NCBI RefSeq assembly: GCF_015704865.1
Contig: NZ_JADQTO010000043.1
Coordinates: forward strand, 5,108 to 55,552
Origin: Actinoplanes aureus
GTDB lineage: Bacteria > Actinomycetota > Actinomycetes > Mycobacteriales > Micromonosporaceae
DNA length: 50,445 nucleotides
Reading direction: 5' to 3'
Positions within the stretch are counted from its first letter, which is position 1. The number at the start of each line of letters is the position of its first letter. A program made the translations under genes and the position numbers. Shown piece after piece: positions 16,424 through 25,800 of this stretch. The notes under the pieces are model-generated. The model ran no database searches, had not been told where the DNA came from, and was given only the letters and a program-made list of their open reading frames with translations.

Positions 16424-18435
16424 CAGTTGCCCGCCTGTGCTGGGCCGCGGTGGGCAGGTCCGGTGACGAACTCGATGGCGTCGCGGATGTACTTGGGCAC
16501 GGTGAAGCGGCGTTTGGCCTCGTCGTCGGGTAGTGCGGAGAGCGCTTCGTGAAGGTGGAACGCGAACTCGGACTTGACCTTCTTGAACGGTTCGTTGGTG
16601 TGCCAGGTGGCGTACCAATCTCCTTCGGCCACGCAGGTGCCGCGGGTGTTCTCCTTCATTTTTTGGTAGGCAAGGGACGGCCGGTCTGCGTCGAGGAAGT
16701 CTTTCAGGTAGGCGTCCATGTTGCCGTCGTTCACATTGCTGGGGGCGGCCTTACGGAGAGCGTCTTGCAGAACCGCGAGCATTTCGGCGTTGCGGGTGCC
16801 GGCGCTGGCCGTGCGGAGCAGGCCGAACTCGAGCGTGCCGTAGCCCATGGCGAGAGCGGTTTGACCGTCGATGTCCATGCCGCGATCGAGCGCGGAGGGG
16901 GTGTCGTCGAAGAACGCCTGGTCTGTGGCGACCTTGCGCGGGTCCTCGTCGCCGTCGGTGATGAAGACAGCGCGGTGGTAGGGGCCGTCGGTGCCGGCGA
17001 ACAGGGGCCGGAAGTGGTCGAAGCCCCAGGCGGAGCCGAGGACGACGATTTCGATGCCGCGGTCGCGCAGGCTGCGCCCGATGAGTTCGGAGAAGCGTTG
17101 CATCAGCATGGCTTCGGTGACGCCTTCGACGAAGACCGCGCCGGTGGCGAACAGTAGCTGGGAGCGGGATACGTCGAGGAACTTGTGCAGGTAGCGCTTG
17201 TCGTCGTCACGGCCGCGGAACTGTTCGCTGAGGTGCAGGGGTGTGGCGGGGCCGTCGTTGGTTCCTCGCCGCATCACGATGATCTTGTCGAGGTCGGACT
17301 TGGCCGTGATGGTCGGCGAGTGGGAGGTGACGAAGATCTGGTGGTCGGTGATTTGGTTGAGCGCGTGGAAGAAGGAGTCCTGCAGTTGGGGGTGCAGGTG
17401 GGCTTCGGGTTCCTCGATCAGGAAGAAGCGGTGGATGTGCTGGTCGACCTGGGCGTCGCCACGTCGTGACAACACGATGCTGGCGTAGATGAGCTGGTTG
17501 ATGCCGAGTCCGTTGCTGCTGAGCGGCAGCCCTCCGTCGCCGTGCAAGGAGTGCGCGAAGACCGGAGCCATGGTGCGGAACAGCTCGTCGGAGATGCCTT
17601 GGGGTTGGAAGGTGAGGCTTTCGTCGCCAAGCTGGTAGGGCTTGGCGTAGGCGGCTAGATTTCGGCTGGCCGCGCTGTGGTGTCGTCCCTCGGTGACTTC
17701 TCCGATGAGCTGTCCGAGTAGCTTGCGGAGTTCGTCGGGGATTCCCTTGCGTTTGTCGACCATGGTGTCGGCGGTGTGGCTGATGATCAGTCGTTCGATT
17801 TCGGCGCCGACCCGGGCGCGGTCGTTGATGAGGTCGCGCAGCGGAGCGAGGTAGACGGCCTTCATGGAGTCCATGACGTCGTACGGCACAGGGTTGGAGA
17901 GGGTTGGGCCTCCGCGGAGTTCCCCTCGGCCCGGCTCGTAGCGGCCCTTGGCTGTGTTGTATTCGAAGGTCACGCGGTAGCAGAGCTTGAAGGCGGTGTA
18001 TTCGACCGGTGGGTCCCCGAGCTTGATGGTGTCGTTTATGCACGTCAGCTCGAGAAATTGGGCAGGTAGGTCGGAGTCGCTTCGGCCGAGGAAGGTCGCG
18101 GTGAAGCTGACCTGGCGCGGGCTTCTGTCGTTAGGGTCGTCGAGGCAGGCGTCGGTCGGCCGCAGCCGAATGTTGTCCTCGCGCTTCTCAAAGCTTCCCA
18201 GCCCAAGGAGCAGCCGCAGGGCGTCGATCCCAGCGGTTTTCGCGGCGTTGTTCGCGCCGATGATGACGTTGAGTCCGGGCTGGAACGTGAAGATCGTGTC
18301 GCGGATCGCGCGGAAGTTCTGGACCTGGAGGGACTTCAGGAAGAAGTGGGGTGCCCGCGAAGATTCCGAGCTCCCAGGGAGCCGCTCTACGAGAGCGCGA
18401 GCCGATGCGCTGCTGGGGTCGAGCGGAAGAGACAT
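16423..18435 (-). CDS. gajA: Gabija-type GajA, OLD-family ATPase/TOPRIM nuclease
   Basis: Class 2 OLD endonuclease of 670 residues. The N-terminal ABC-type ATPase has FRAIRD, a Walker A-like GANNAAKT (60-67), signature LSSNGLGINQL (305-315), Walker B FLIEEPEAHLHP (338-349) and H-loop TSHSP. The TOPRIM domain follows: VEGVTEAML (436-444, metal-binding Glu) and ITDGDED (492-498, DxD). The TOPRIM part nicks or cuts DNA and is held in check by nucleotides in known Gabija systems. Oddly, the Gly before the Walker Lys is Ala (AAK, not GK). ATG 18435 has GAGGAA a few bases upstream. The gene is paired with gajB by a 1-base overlap. Confidence 0.85.
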   Translation of the reverse strand: MSLPLDPSSASARALVERLPGSSESSRAPHFFLKSLQVQNFRAIRDTIFTFQPGLNVIIGANNAAKTAGIDALRLLLGLGSFEKREDNIRLRPTDACLDDPNDRSPRQVSFTATFLGRSDSDLPAQFLELTCINDTIKLGDPPVEYTAFKLCYRVTFEYNTAKGRYEPGRGELRGGPTLSNPVPYDVMDSMKAVYLAPLRDLINDRARVGAEIERLIISHTADTMVDKRKGIPDELRKLLGQLIGEVTEGRHHSAASRNLAAYAKPYQLGDESLTFQPQGISDELFRTMAPVFAHSLHGDGGLPLSSNGLGINQLIYASIVLSRRGDAQVDQHIHRFFLIEEPEAHLHPQLQDSFFHALNQITDHQIFVTSHSPTITAKSDLDKIIVMRRGTNDGPATPLHLSEQFRGRDDDKRYLHKFLDVSRSQLLFATGAVFVEGVTEAMLMQRFSELIGRSLRDRGIEIVVLGSAWGFDHFRPLFAGTDGPYHRAVFITDGDEDPRKVATDQAFFDDTPSALDRGMDIDGQTALAMGYGTLEFGLLRTASAGTRNAEMLAVLQDALRKAAPSNVNDGNMDAYLKDFLDADRPSLAYQKMKENTRGTCVAEGDWYATWHTNEPFKKVKSEFAFHLHEALSALPDDEAKRRFTVPKYIRDAIEFVTGPAHRGPAQAGN

Positions 18436-18955
18436 ATTTCCTCATCGTTCCTGAACGCAGGGTTTGTTCAGCCGCTCTCCGCGGGCTCCAGGGCGCACGG
18501 CCATAGAGAGCCCTCCTTAGAACTGTCTGCCCGCGACGGGCATACCCGTCGCACACACGGTGCGATCTCTGGGCGGGATGACCGACAACGGGTTGACCAT
18601 CGTGGCGAAGAACTCCGATGGCCTCCCGAACCGGTGGGACCCGTCTTGCCGCCATCGACAGGAGCGCATCCACCTTGGTCAACTCAAGACGGCCAATTTC
18701 ACGACTTTGTCGGGCGCTGGCTGAACCCGCGAGTCGTTGCGGCGTCCGCCGAAGGCTGCTTGGTAAGGAGCGGTGTAGCAGATCCTTGCGCCGAGCGGGC
18801 CCGTGAAATGCCGACAAGAGCCTCGCACCGCCGTGGTCGCGCCACCCCAAGCTCCGGAGGCGGACGGAGCATCAGTGATCGATCCGTGGTGATGCGCGAA
18901 CCAGTAGCCTCAAGACGTCGCGCGGCATCAGCGGCGAGCGCCGACACATCGTGAG
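18436..18955. other. Divergent intergenic region, Gabija / HEPN-like gene
   Basis: About 520 bp between divergent genes, presumably holding both promoters. No convincing open frame, repeat or strong -35/-10 pair could be picked out by eye. Confidence 0.4.
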
Positions 18956-20167
18956 GTGCAAAGCATCGTGAACATCGCGCTTCTCTTCGACGCGTCGGAT
19001 CCGACCCTCGGGTCTACCTACGGCGACGCGGTGATGCGACGGGTCCTGCGAACCGGCGTGCTGCAGCGTCGGCAGGCGCACGTCCGCGTCTCCATCTGCG
19101 ACATTCTCACCCGCACGCTCACCCCCGACTGGCCAGTGCCGAAGATCCTCGCCACGGTGTACTTCCCCACCCGATTTGACCGGCTGCGGCGCGAGTCGCT
19201 GGAGCGGGCCACGGTCGACTCGACTGTCTTCTGTTGGCTGCTGCAGAACCTGACCGAAGACGCCGCCGACGAACTAGATACCACGATCGCGGCTACGTCC
19301 GGCTACCTGGGCGCCATGGACGTCTCGTTTGGGGATCCAGTCCAACTGGCAATGTTCCGGCAATCGCTGCCCGAGTACATCCGGTTCCGGGGCGACGTCG
19401 CGTCCGTGCTCTACACCGGGCACAACGAAGACCCCGACCGGGCGCTGCGCGAACTTCTCGAAAGTGAAGGCATGACCGTCACCTACGAGGACATCGGAGC
19501 ACGCAAAACCGCCTTCGACCATTACACCGATCCAGCCCATTTTCGACGTATCGAATACTTCCAGCGAATCGCCGCCAAGCTGGACGGAACCTCCGAGACG
19601 ATGCTGTCGGAACTGGCACTCGTCATCGAGGAGATCCACCCGGAACTGTTCGATGCCTTGAACTCAGCGATGCGGGCCATCGCCGCTGCGGAAACCGGCG
19701 AGGACCTCGCCCACGCCGCCCTCTCTGGCCGCAGATTCCTAGAAGCCCTAGCCAACTACTGGTACCCAGCACGCGACCAGCCGGTCAACGGCCGCAAGGT
19801 CGGCCGACCGCAATACCGCAACAGGTTGTGGGCCTACCTGACCGAGGCGGCCGCGACTGCGGACCCGCCTGCGCCCGGCGAAGTCGCGGCGCTGGGCTCC
19901 GCGCTGGACGAGCTCATCGACCGGTTCAACGCCGGTGTGCATGCCACCATCGGCTCCGCACGCCTCGAACAAACCTTCTCCGCCCTGCTGGCTTGGCTGA
20001 CCGCGGCGATCCGGCTCAATCCGCATGCCGCCGCGCGGCCCTATCTTGCCTACGAGCCCGAGCTGATGAACTACTTTCGCGATCTCGCGCAGCGTGTTCT
20101 GCGCCAAACAGCGCAACAGGCCTCGTCCCCGGGCAGGCCCGGGGACGAGGCCCCCGCCTCCCAGTAG
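18956..20167 (+). CDS. Unknown protein with HEPN-like C-terminus
   Basis: A 403-residue soluble protein lying between Gabija and Wadjet, in the Wadjet direction. GTG 18956 is taken as start (GTG 18968 is an alternative). Residues 1-215 match no family I know. Residues ~215-375 are all-helical and contain R323-FNAGV-H329, an Rx5H motif followed by an AxxxxR/E-rich helix. This is the layout of HEPN ribonuclease domains, many of which drive abortive infection. The tail (~385-403) is low complexity and its DNA forms a strong hairpin. The gene is not fused to a known toxin or antitoxin. The HEPN reading is inference; a structural role with Wadjet is also possible. Confidence 0.6.
   Translation: MQSIVNIALLFDASDPTLGSTYGDAVMRRVLRTGVLQRRQAHVRVSICDILTRTLTPDWPVPKILATVYFPTRFDRLRRESLERATVDSTVFCWLLQNLTEDAADELDTTIAATSGYLGAMDVSFGDPVQLAMFRQSLPEYIRFRGDVASVLYTGHNEDPDRALRELLESEGMTVTYEDIGARKTAFDHYTDPAHFRRIEYFQRIAAKLDGTSETMLSELALVIEEIHPELFDALNSAMRAIAAAETGEDLAHAALSGRRFLEALANYWYPARDQPVNGRKVGRPQYRNRLWAYLTEAAATADPPAPGEVAALGSALDELIDRFNAGVHATIGSARLEQTFSALLAWLTAAIRLNPHAAARPYLAYEPELMNYFRDLAQRVLRQTAQQASSPGRPGDEAPASQ
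20119..20152. terminator. Perfect hairpin inside the 3' end of the HEPN-like gene
   Basis: GGCCTCGTCCCCGGG, loop CAGG, then the exact complement CCCGGGGACGAGGCC: 15 G/C-rich base pairs ending 15 bp before the stop codon at 20167. It would separate this gene's transcript from jetABCD. Confidence 0.72.
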
Positions 20168-20583
20168 ACAACGCAGCGGCGATGCCGCCCGGGTACATCG
20201 GCGGTCCGCTCCCGCTCGATCCGATCCCCTTGGTAGCCGCACCACCGTCCGGCTTTCGAGGGGTGATGAGGCGTAAGGAGCTGATCTCGATCGTCGTCGG
20301 CCGGTCTGGGCCGCATCGGCAGCGCGCCATTGTCGACCCGGCGATGGCAGGCCCGTTCGCAGCCCGTCTGGCTCGACATGCTCGCCGCCCGGCATCGTTG
20401 GCGTTATAGGCAGCCTGATGCTGGCCTCGGCAGGTTTCTCCCGTGGCGTCACCTGAAGATGCCAACTCCGGGTCGTCCCATCGGTGGGCATCGCAATGTC
20501 GTACCCCTGCCCTACAGTGCGTGAGGTTACGACTACGGCCATCCGATGGTCGCCGAGGCTCATTGCGGCGTCCGTTCGAGGAG
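20168..20583. other. Intergenic region upstream of jetA
   Basis: 416 bp without a supported gene. It must contain the Wadjet promoter if the hairpin at 20119-20152 terminates. A possible -10 (TACAGT, ~20513) is visible without a clear -35. Confidence 0.35.
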
Positions 20584-22140
20584 GTGGACGCCCTGGCGAG
20601 CAGGAGCGCCGAGCAGTTGCTTCACGAGTTCCGCAGCAACGCGACCGCCGACGTGACGATGGCGCTGTTGCGATCACAGGATGCCTTGCTTCATCTCTCG
20701 TTGATGGCGGCGCATCTGGGTGACGGGCAGATCGTCGATGGGCAGTCGCTTGCGGCCGATATGAACGCTGATCTCCCCGCGCTGCTGCGCAGCTTCACGC
20801 CTTCTCGAGAGTCGGAGGATGCCGAGGCGTCGACGCTGGATGCGGATCAGCTGTTGACGAAGTGGACCAAGCGGGGCTGGGTGCATCGCAGCGTCGACCC
20901 GGCAAGCCGTATCGAGCGGTATCAGCTGACCTCTGGCGCGAGCCAGGCGGTGCGCCAGATGCGGACCCTTCATCGGCACAGCTCGGTGGCCACCGAGTCC
21001 GCGCTGGCCATGGTGATGCAGGACATTCGTCAGATTGCCACGGAAGCCAACCCGGATCCGGCGGTTCGCCGGCGCGCGTTGCAGGAGCAGATCGCAGTGT
21101 TGCGGGCGCAGCTCGACGGGCTGGACCGCGGAGATGCTCTGACGGTCAACCATCGGGAGCTGGTGGATAAGGTCGCCGCGGTCGCGCAGTTGATCGACCG
21201 GATTCCGGCCGATATTGCCCGCTACGGCGAGCGGATGCACGCCAACACCGCGGCTCTGCTGCGGCAGAGCCTCACGGATGATCCAGCCCAGTTCGCCGAG
21301 ACTCTGCAGCGGATGTTCGACGGGCACGACGTGATCGCCGAGTCGGCGGACGGTCTGGCGTTCCGGGCCTTCGCGACCGTCATCGCCACGCCGTCGCAGC
21401 GTTCGCAGCTGGAATCGGACATCGCCGAGATCACCGAACGGGTTGCGGGGCTTCCTGTCCACCTACGCGAGTCGCTCACCGATTTCATCGAGGCGATGTG
21501 GCGGCGCGTCCAAGAGGTCGAAGGTGTTCGGGCGGTGGCGTTCCGACGGATCAGCAACTTCGTTCGCGGCGGAGACGCTGCGCATTACCGCAGTATGCGA
21601 ACCAAGGTCAGTGAAGCTCAGGCCGCCGCGGCTGAGGCGTTTCATCACAGCCACGGCGGCCGCGACATTGGCTTCATCGTCCCGATGAGCGGTGTGAACG
21701 CCCGTTCGGTCGGGCGCTTGCGGCTGGACCCTGGCACGCCGCTGCTGGCCGATCCGGTCGTCGATTCCGGCGACGAGTTCGACATTGACCCGTCCGCGCT
21801 CGCGGGCCGGGAGGCAATCGACTGGGGTGCGCTGCGGGCGGCGGCGCACGCGGCGATGGACGCGCACAGCGGGGTCGCGACGTTGCCGGAGGTCCTGCGG
21901 TATCTGCCTCAGCCGCGGACCGGCGACATCATCGGGCTGTGGTCGCTGGCCACGCGGTTCGGTGATGTGGACTCCGGTGCGCGCGAACTGGTGGTGGCGC
22001 ACACTGGTCGCGGCTTGCGGGAAGTCAGTGTTCCCTATCTGGTGTTCGGCGAACCGATCCCCGACCCGTCGCCGCACCTGTCACGCCGGCGTTTGTTGTC
22101 AGCCCAGCCAGCTCTGTTGGAAGGGATCGGCGATGCCTGA
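20584..22140 (+). CDS. jetA: Wadjet JetA (DUF3375, kleisin/MukF-like)
   Basis: Kleisin-like subunit of the JetABC SMC complex, which extrudes plasmid DNA for cleavage. The conserved part begins ALASRSAEQLLHEFRSN, so GTG 20584 is chosen (518 residues). The frame is open to 20443 but those codons lack family character. AGGAGG abuts this GTG, so TTG 20620 is another possible start. DUF3375 features seen: LLRSQDALLHLSLMAAHLG, a winged-helix N-domain with WTKRGWVHR, long central helices (residues ~150-330) and a C-terminal winged domain ending VSVPYLVFGEPIPDPSP. The stop overlaps the jetB start in ATGCCTGA. Confidence 0.88.
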   Translation: MDALASRSAEQLLHEFRSNATADVTMALLRSQDALLHLSLMAAHLGDGQIVDGQSLAADMNADLPALLRSFTPSRESEDAEASTLDADQLLTKWTKRGWVHRSVDPASRIERYQLTSGASQAVRQMRTLHRHSSVATESALAMVMQDIRQIATEANPDPAVRRRALQEQIAVLRAQLDGLDRGDALTVNHRELVDKVAAVAQLIDRIPADIARYGERMHANTAALLRQSLTDDPAQFAETLQRMFDGHDVIAESADGLAFRAFATVIATPSQRSQLESDIAEITERVAGLPVHLRESLTDFIEAMWRRVQEVEGVRAVAFRRISNFVRGGDAAHYRSMRTKVSEAQAAAAEAFHHSHGGRDIGFIVPMSGVNARSVGRLRLDPGTPLLADPVVDSGDEFDIDPSALAGREAIDWGALRAAAHAAMDAHSGVATLPEVLRYLPQPRTGDIIGLWSLATRFGDVDSGARELVVAHTGRGLREVSVPYLVFGEPIPDPSPHLSRRRLLSAQPALLEGIGDA

Positions 22141-22897
22141 CCACCGGGAGCCGCTGTTCGAGGAGGTGTTCGGCGCCGGGCTGTTCGCCGAAACTGGACC
22201 TGCTGGTCATTCTCCGCTGAGCGCTGCGGAGGTGTTCGCGGACGTGGCCGACCAGGCGGTAGGCGCGCACGTGGACAGCGGCGAGCGACCGGTTCGCTTC
22301 GACGGCGACACCAGCGACCTGCCCGCCGAGGCCTGCTGGGCGCTGCAGGAACTGGTCGCCGCGCCACATTTGAGCGACCGCAACAAGCACCACTGGCCAG
22401 CGGTGCTGCAGTACGAGGATCTGCTGCGCAGCCGGCTGTCCGAGCTGGGTCTGATCCTGGAGATCAATCGTGAGTACAGGTACGCGTTCACCCGGCAGGC
22501 GCAGGATCCGAGTCCACGCAGCCGGACGATCCTGCGGTCGAGGACGCTGAGCCTGGCGGCCAGTGCCCTGGCTCTCTACCTGTATCAGCAGTATGTGCTC
22601 GCGCCGGACGAACCTGTCGTCGAGACCGCGGACATGATCGATCACATGCTGGCCTACAAACGCGCCGACGACACCGACGAGGCCGGCTTCGTGAAGAAGG
22701 TCCGCGCTGCGATCAACGCTCTCGACGATGCGGCCATCATCAAACCGATCAAGGGGACCAGCCGTTACATCGTCTACGGTGTGATCACCTCCATCCTCAA
22801 CGCTCAGCAGGTGCAGGCGCTGCACGAGCGGTACACGGCGATCGCACGAGGCGAGGCCCCGGCTGGCGTGGACGACGGCGAGGCCGCCGATGCCTGA
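22133..22897 (+). CDS. jetB: Wadjet JetB (DUF4194, MukE-like)
   Basis: KITE-type subunit of the Wadjet complex, 254 residues from ATG 22133. It carries DUF4194 signs: LPAEACWALQELVAAPHLS, YEDLLRSRLSELGLILEINREYRYAF, and RTLSLAASALALYLYQQYV near the middle, followed by a winged-helix C-domain (RAAINALDDAAIIKPIKG). It binds the JetA kleisin in known systems. It overlaps jetA by eight bases and jetC by eight bases, both through the same octamer ATGCCTGA, so translation is coupled along the operon. Confidence 0.88.
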   Translation: MPDHREPLFEEVFGAGLFAETGPAGHSPLSAAEVFADVADQAVGAHVDSGERPVRFDGDTSDLPAEACWALQELVAAPHLSDRNKHHWPAVLQYEDLLRSRLSELGLILEINREYRYAFTRQAQDPSPRSRTILRSRTLSLAASALALYLYQQYVLAPDEPVVETADMIDHMLAYKRADDTDEAGFVKKVRAAINALDDAAIIKPIKGTSRYIVYGVITSILNAQQVQALHERYTAIARGEAPAGVDDGEAADA

Positions 22898-25800
22898 GAC
22901 GTCGAGTGCTCGGACGGTGTTTCTGGGGCAGTTCCGGCTGGTGCGACTACAGGTCGTCAACTGGGGAACGTTCTGCGGCTACAAGGACCTGCCGATCGAT
23001 GAGCGCGGCGTTCTGCTGACCGGCCCTTCAGGCTCGGGAAAGTCCTCGCTGATGGATGCCCACTCGATCGCCCTGCTCCCGACCCACGACCAGCGGTTCA
23101 ACGCGTCGGCCGACCTGAGCGCCCGCGGCGCGAAACAGAGCACGAGAAGCGTCGCCGACTATGTACGCGGCGCATGGTCGCAGACCAGCGACGAGAATGA
23201 CATGTCCCAGATCCAGTACCTGCGTGGCGGGAAACCGACCTGGTCGGCGGTCGCCGCGACCTACGACAACGGGATCGGCGCGGTGACCACCGCAGTCGTC
23301 GTACGCTGGTTCACCGGCGTCGAGAACGACGGGTCCGCCCTCAAGCCGATGTATCAGCTGCATGATGGCCACTTCGACATCGGCCTGCTCCGGGAATGGG
23401 CTGACCGCGAGTTCGACACACGATGGCTGAAGAGCGCGTATCCAGCGGCGCAGTATCCGCCCAGCCAGACCTCGTACATGAACGCCTTGACGCAACGTGT
23501 CGGCCTCGGCGCATCGCAGACGGGCCTAGCCCTGCTGGGCAAGGCCAAGGCGATGAAGAACGTCGGTGATCTGAACCTTTTTATCCGCGACAACATGCTC
23601 GACGAACCGGACACCTTCGCCGCGGCGCAACGCGTGGTGGACGCTTTCACCCCGCTAAACGAGGCGTACGAGACCGCGAGCCGGGCCCACGCGCAGGCGC
23701 AGATCCTTCGCGACGTGCCGGCGAACTGGGAGCTGTTCCACGCGTCCGGAACCATCAGCGAACGCGCCGCCCACCTGCTCGGCACCCCGGTCGAGCACTA
23801 CTTGCGCGGCGTGCACCTGCAGCTGATCGACACCGAACTCGAGCATCTCGACGAGGTCATCTCCGACTTGGACCAGCGTTTGTCGCGGGAGAATGAGGAG
23901 CAGGAACGCAAGTACGCTGCGTTCCGGTCGCTGGACAACCAGTACCGGCAGAGCAGCACCGCGCTACAAAGTCTCGAATCACAGCTGCAGCTGGCCGGGC
24001 TCGAGGCGGAACGCCGACGCGACGCGTACCGCGTTTACAGCGGATACGTGACCCGCCTGCAGCGTCCGTGCCCGCACGACGAGGGCTCGTTCATTCAGCT
24101 CCGTGGCCAGCTTGACAGCATCAAGGAGATCGCCGACATCGAGTTGCAGCGCGATGAGCCGCTTCGCACGCGTGCCCTGGGTGTGGCGCTCCAGGCGACG
24201 CAGGCACTTGATGTGAAAGAGAAGGAACTAATCGGGCTCCAATCGGCCCGGACGCTGATCCCGCCGATCCCGATCCGGGTACGGGAGGAAATCGCCGTCG
24301 GCACCGGTGTGCCGGTGGCTGACCTTGCCTACGCCGCCGAACTGATCGACATCGCCGAAGGCCAGGAACGGTGGCGGCCCGCCGCCGAGAGGGTTCTGCG
24401 CAGTTTCGGCCTACGGCTTCTGGTGCCGGAGGTCCACAAGGACGTGGTCGGCCGGTTCGTCGACGAGCACAACATGCGCGCCATCGTGGAGCACAGCACG
24501 GTGACCGCCGTATCTGCGCACCAGCCGCCACCGGCGCCGCAAACCCTCGCCGGCAAGCTCACCGTCGACCGTGACCATCCCAGCGGTGAATGGCTGGCGG
24601 CACAACTCGTGCGGCAGTTCGATCACGTGTGCGTGGACAACGCCCGCGAACTCGAAGCTCACCGGCGTGCCGTGACGGTTCGCGGAACGATCAAGCTGCC
24701 GGGCAACCACTACCGCAAAGACGACCGTCCGGAGGTCACCAGCCCGTCGTCGTACATCCTCGGCGCGAACACCGCCGCCAAGCGCGCCGCACTTGCCGCG
24801 GAGGTCGACCAGCTCAGACAGGACGCGGCGGAGGCAGGCCACGAGGCGCGCCAGCTTGACCAGCGGTACCGGGAACTGGGTGCGATGATCGACGCGGCGA
24901 CCCAGGTCGCCGAGTACACGGCCTGGGCCCAGGTGGACCATGCCTCGGCAGTACGGGCGGTCCGTGATCTGGAGGAACGCATCGAGGCGCTGAAGGCCGA
25001 CAACGTCGACTTGCAGCGCCTGGAAGTCCAGCGTGACTACGCGGAAGAAAAGTACAAGGAAGCCGTCAACGCCTGTGCCCGGACCCGGACAGCCATCGAG
25101 GATCACGGCAAGGAACAAAACAGGCTGATCGAGATCTACGAGGCCGAGGACCGCAAGCCCCACACCGTCGACGACGCCGAGGACCGAGCTTACCTCGACG
25201 AAGTCCGGGCGGGCTTGGACGGCACGGCAACCGTCGACACGATCGGCACCGTCCGAAGCGCGTTGCGGCGGGAACTGGACCATCGCAAGGAAAGGGCCGT
25301 CGCGGATCGCAAGCTGGCGCTGTCCAAGGTCAAGAACGCGATCGAACGGTTCCTCGAGAGATGGTCGGACACGGCCCCCGACACCAGCGGCGACGCCGAA
25401 CAGTCGGGCGCGTCGTTCGCTGCCCTCTACGAGGAGATCGCCGAGCGCCGGCTCCCGGACGCGATGACCAAGTTCCAGCAGATGATCAGTGAGGACATGG
25501 TTCCCTCGATTGGCCTGTTGCAACGCGCCATCGAGAAAGCCACCGAAGAGATCAGGCGCCGCATCGACATGGTTAACGCCGGCCTGCGCCGCGCCGAGTT
25601 CAACCCGGGCACCCACTTGCAAATCGCATACAAAGCAAGCCAACCGACCGAGGTCAAAGACTTCCGCAAGGCGGTTGACGACCTGCTACGCCACGCCCCC
25701 GCCGCACGCCGCGACGCCAGCGCTTCGATCGCGCAATTCCGGCGGGTCCGGGACCTGATGGCCCGGTTCACCGGAGCCAGCAGCGAGGCCCGCCGCTGGC

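Noticed and set aside
16424..16618. Longer start for gajB (700 residues)
   Set aside because: The extra 65 residues overlap the end of gajA and are Arg/Pro-rich; the TGATG junction start gives a normal helicase N-terminus.
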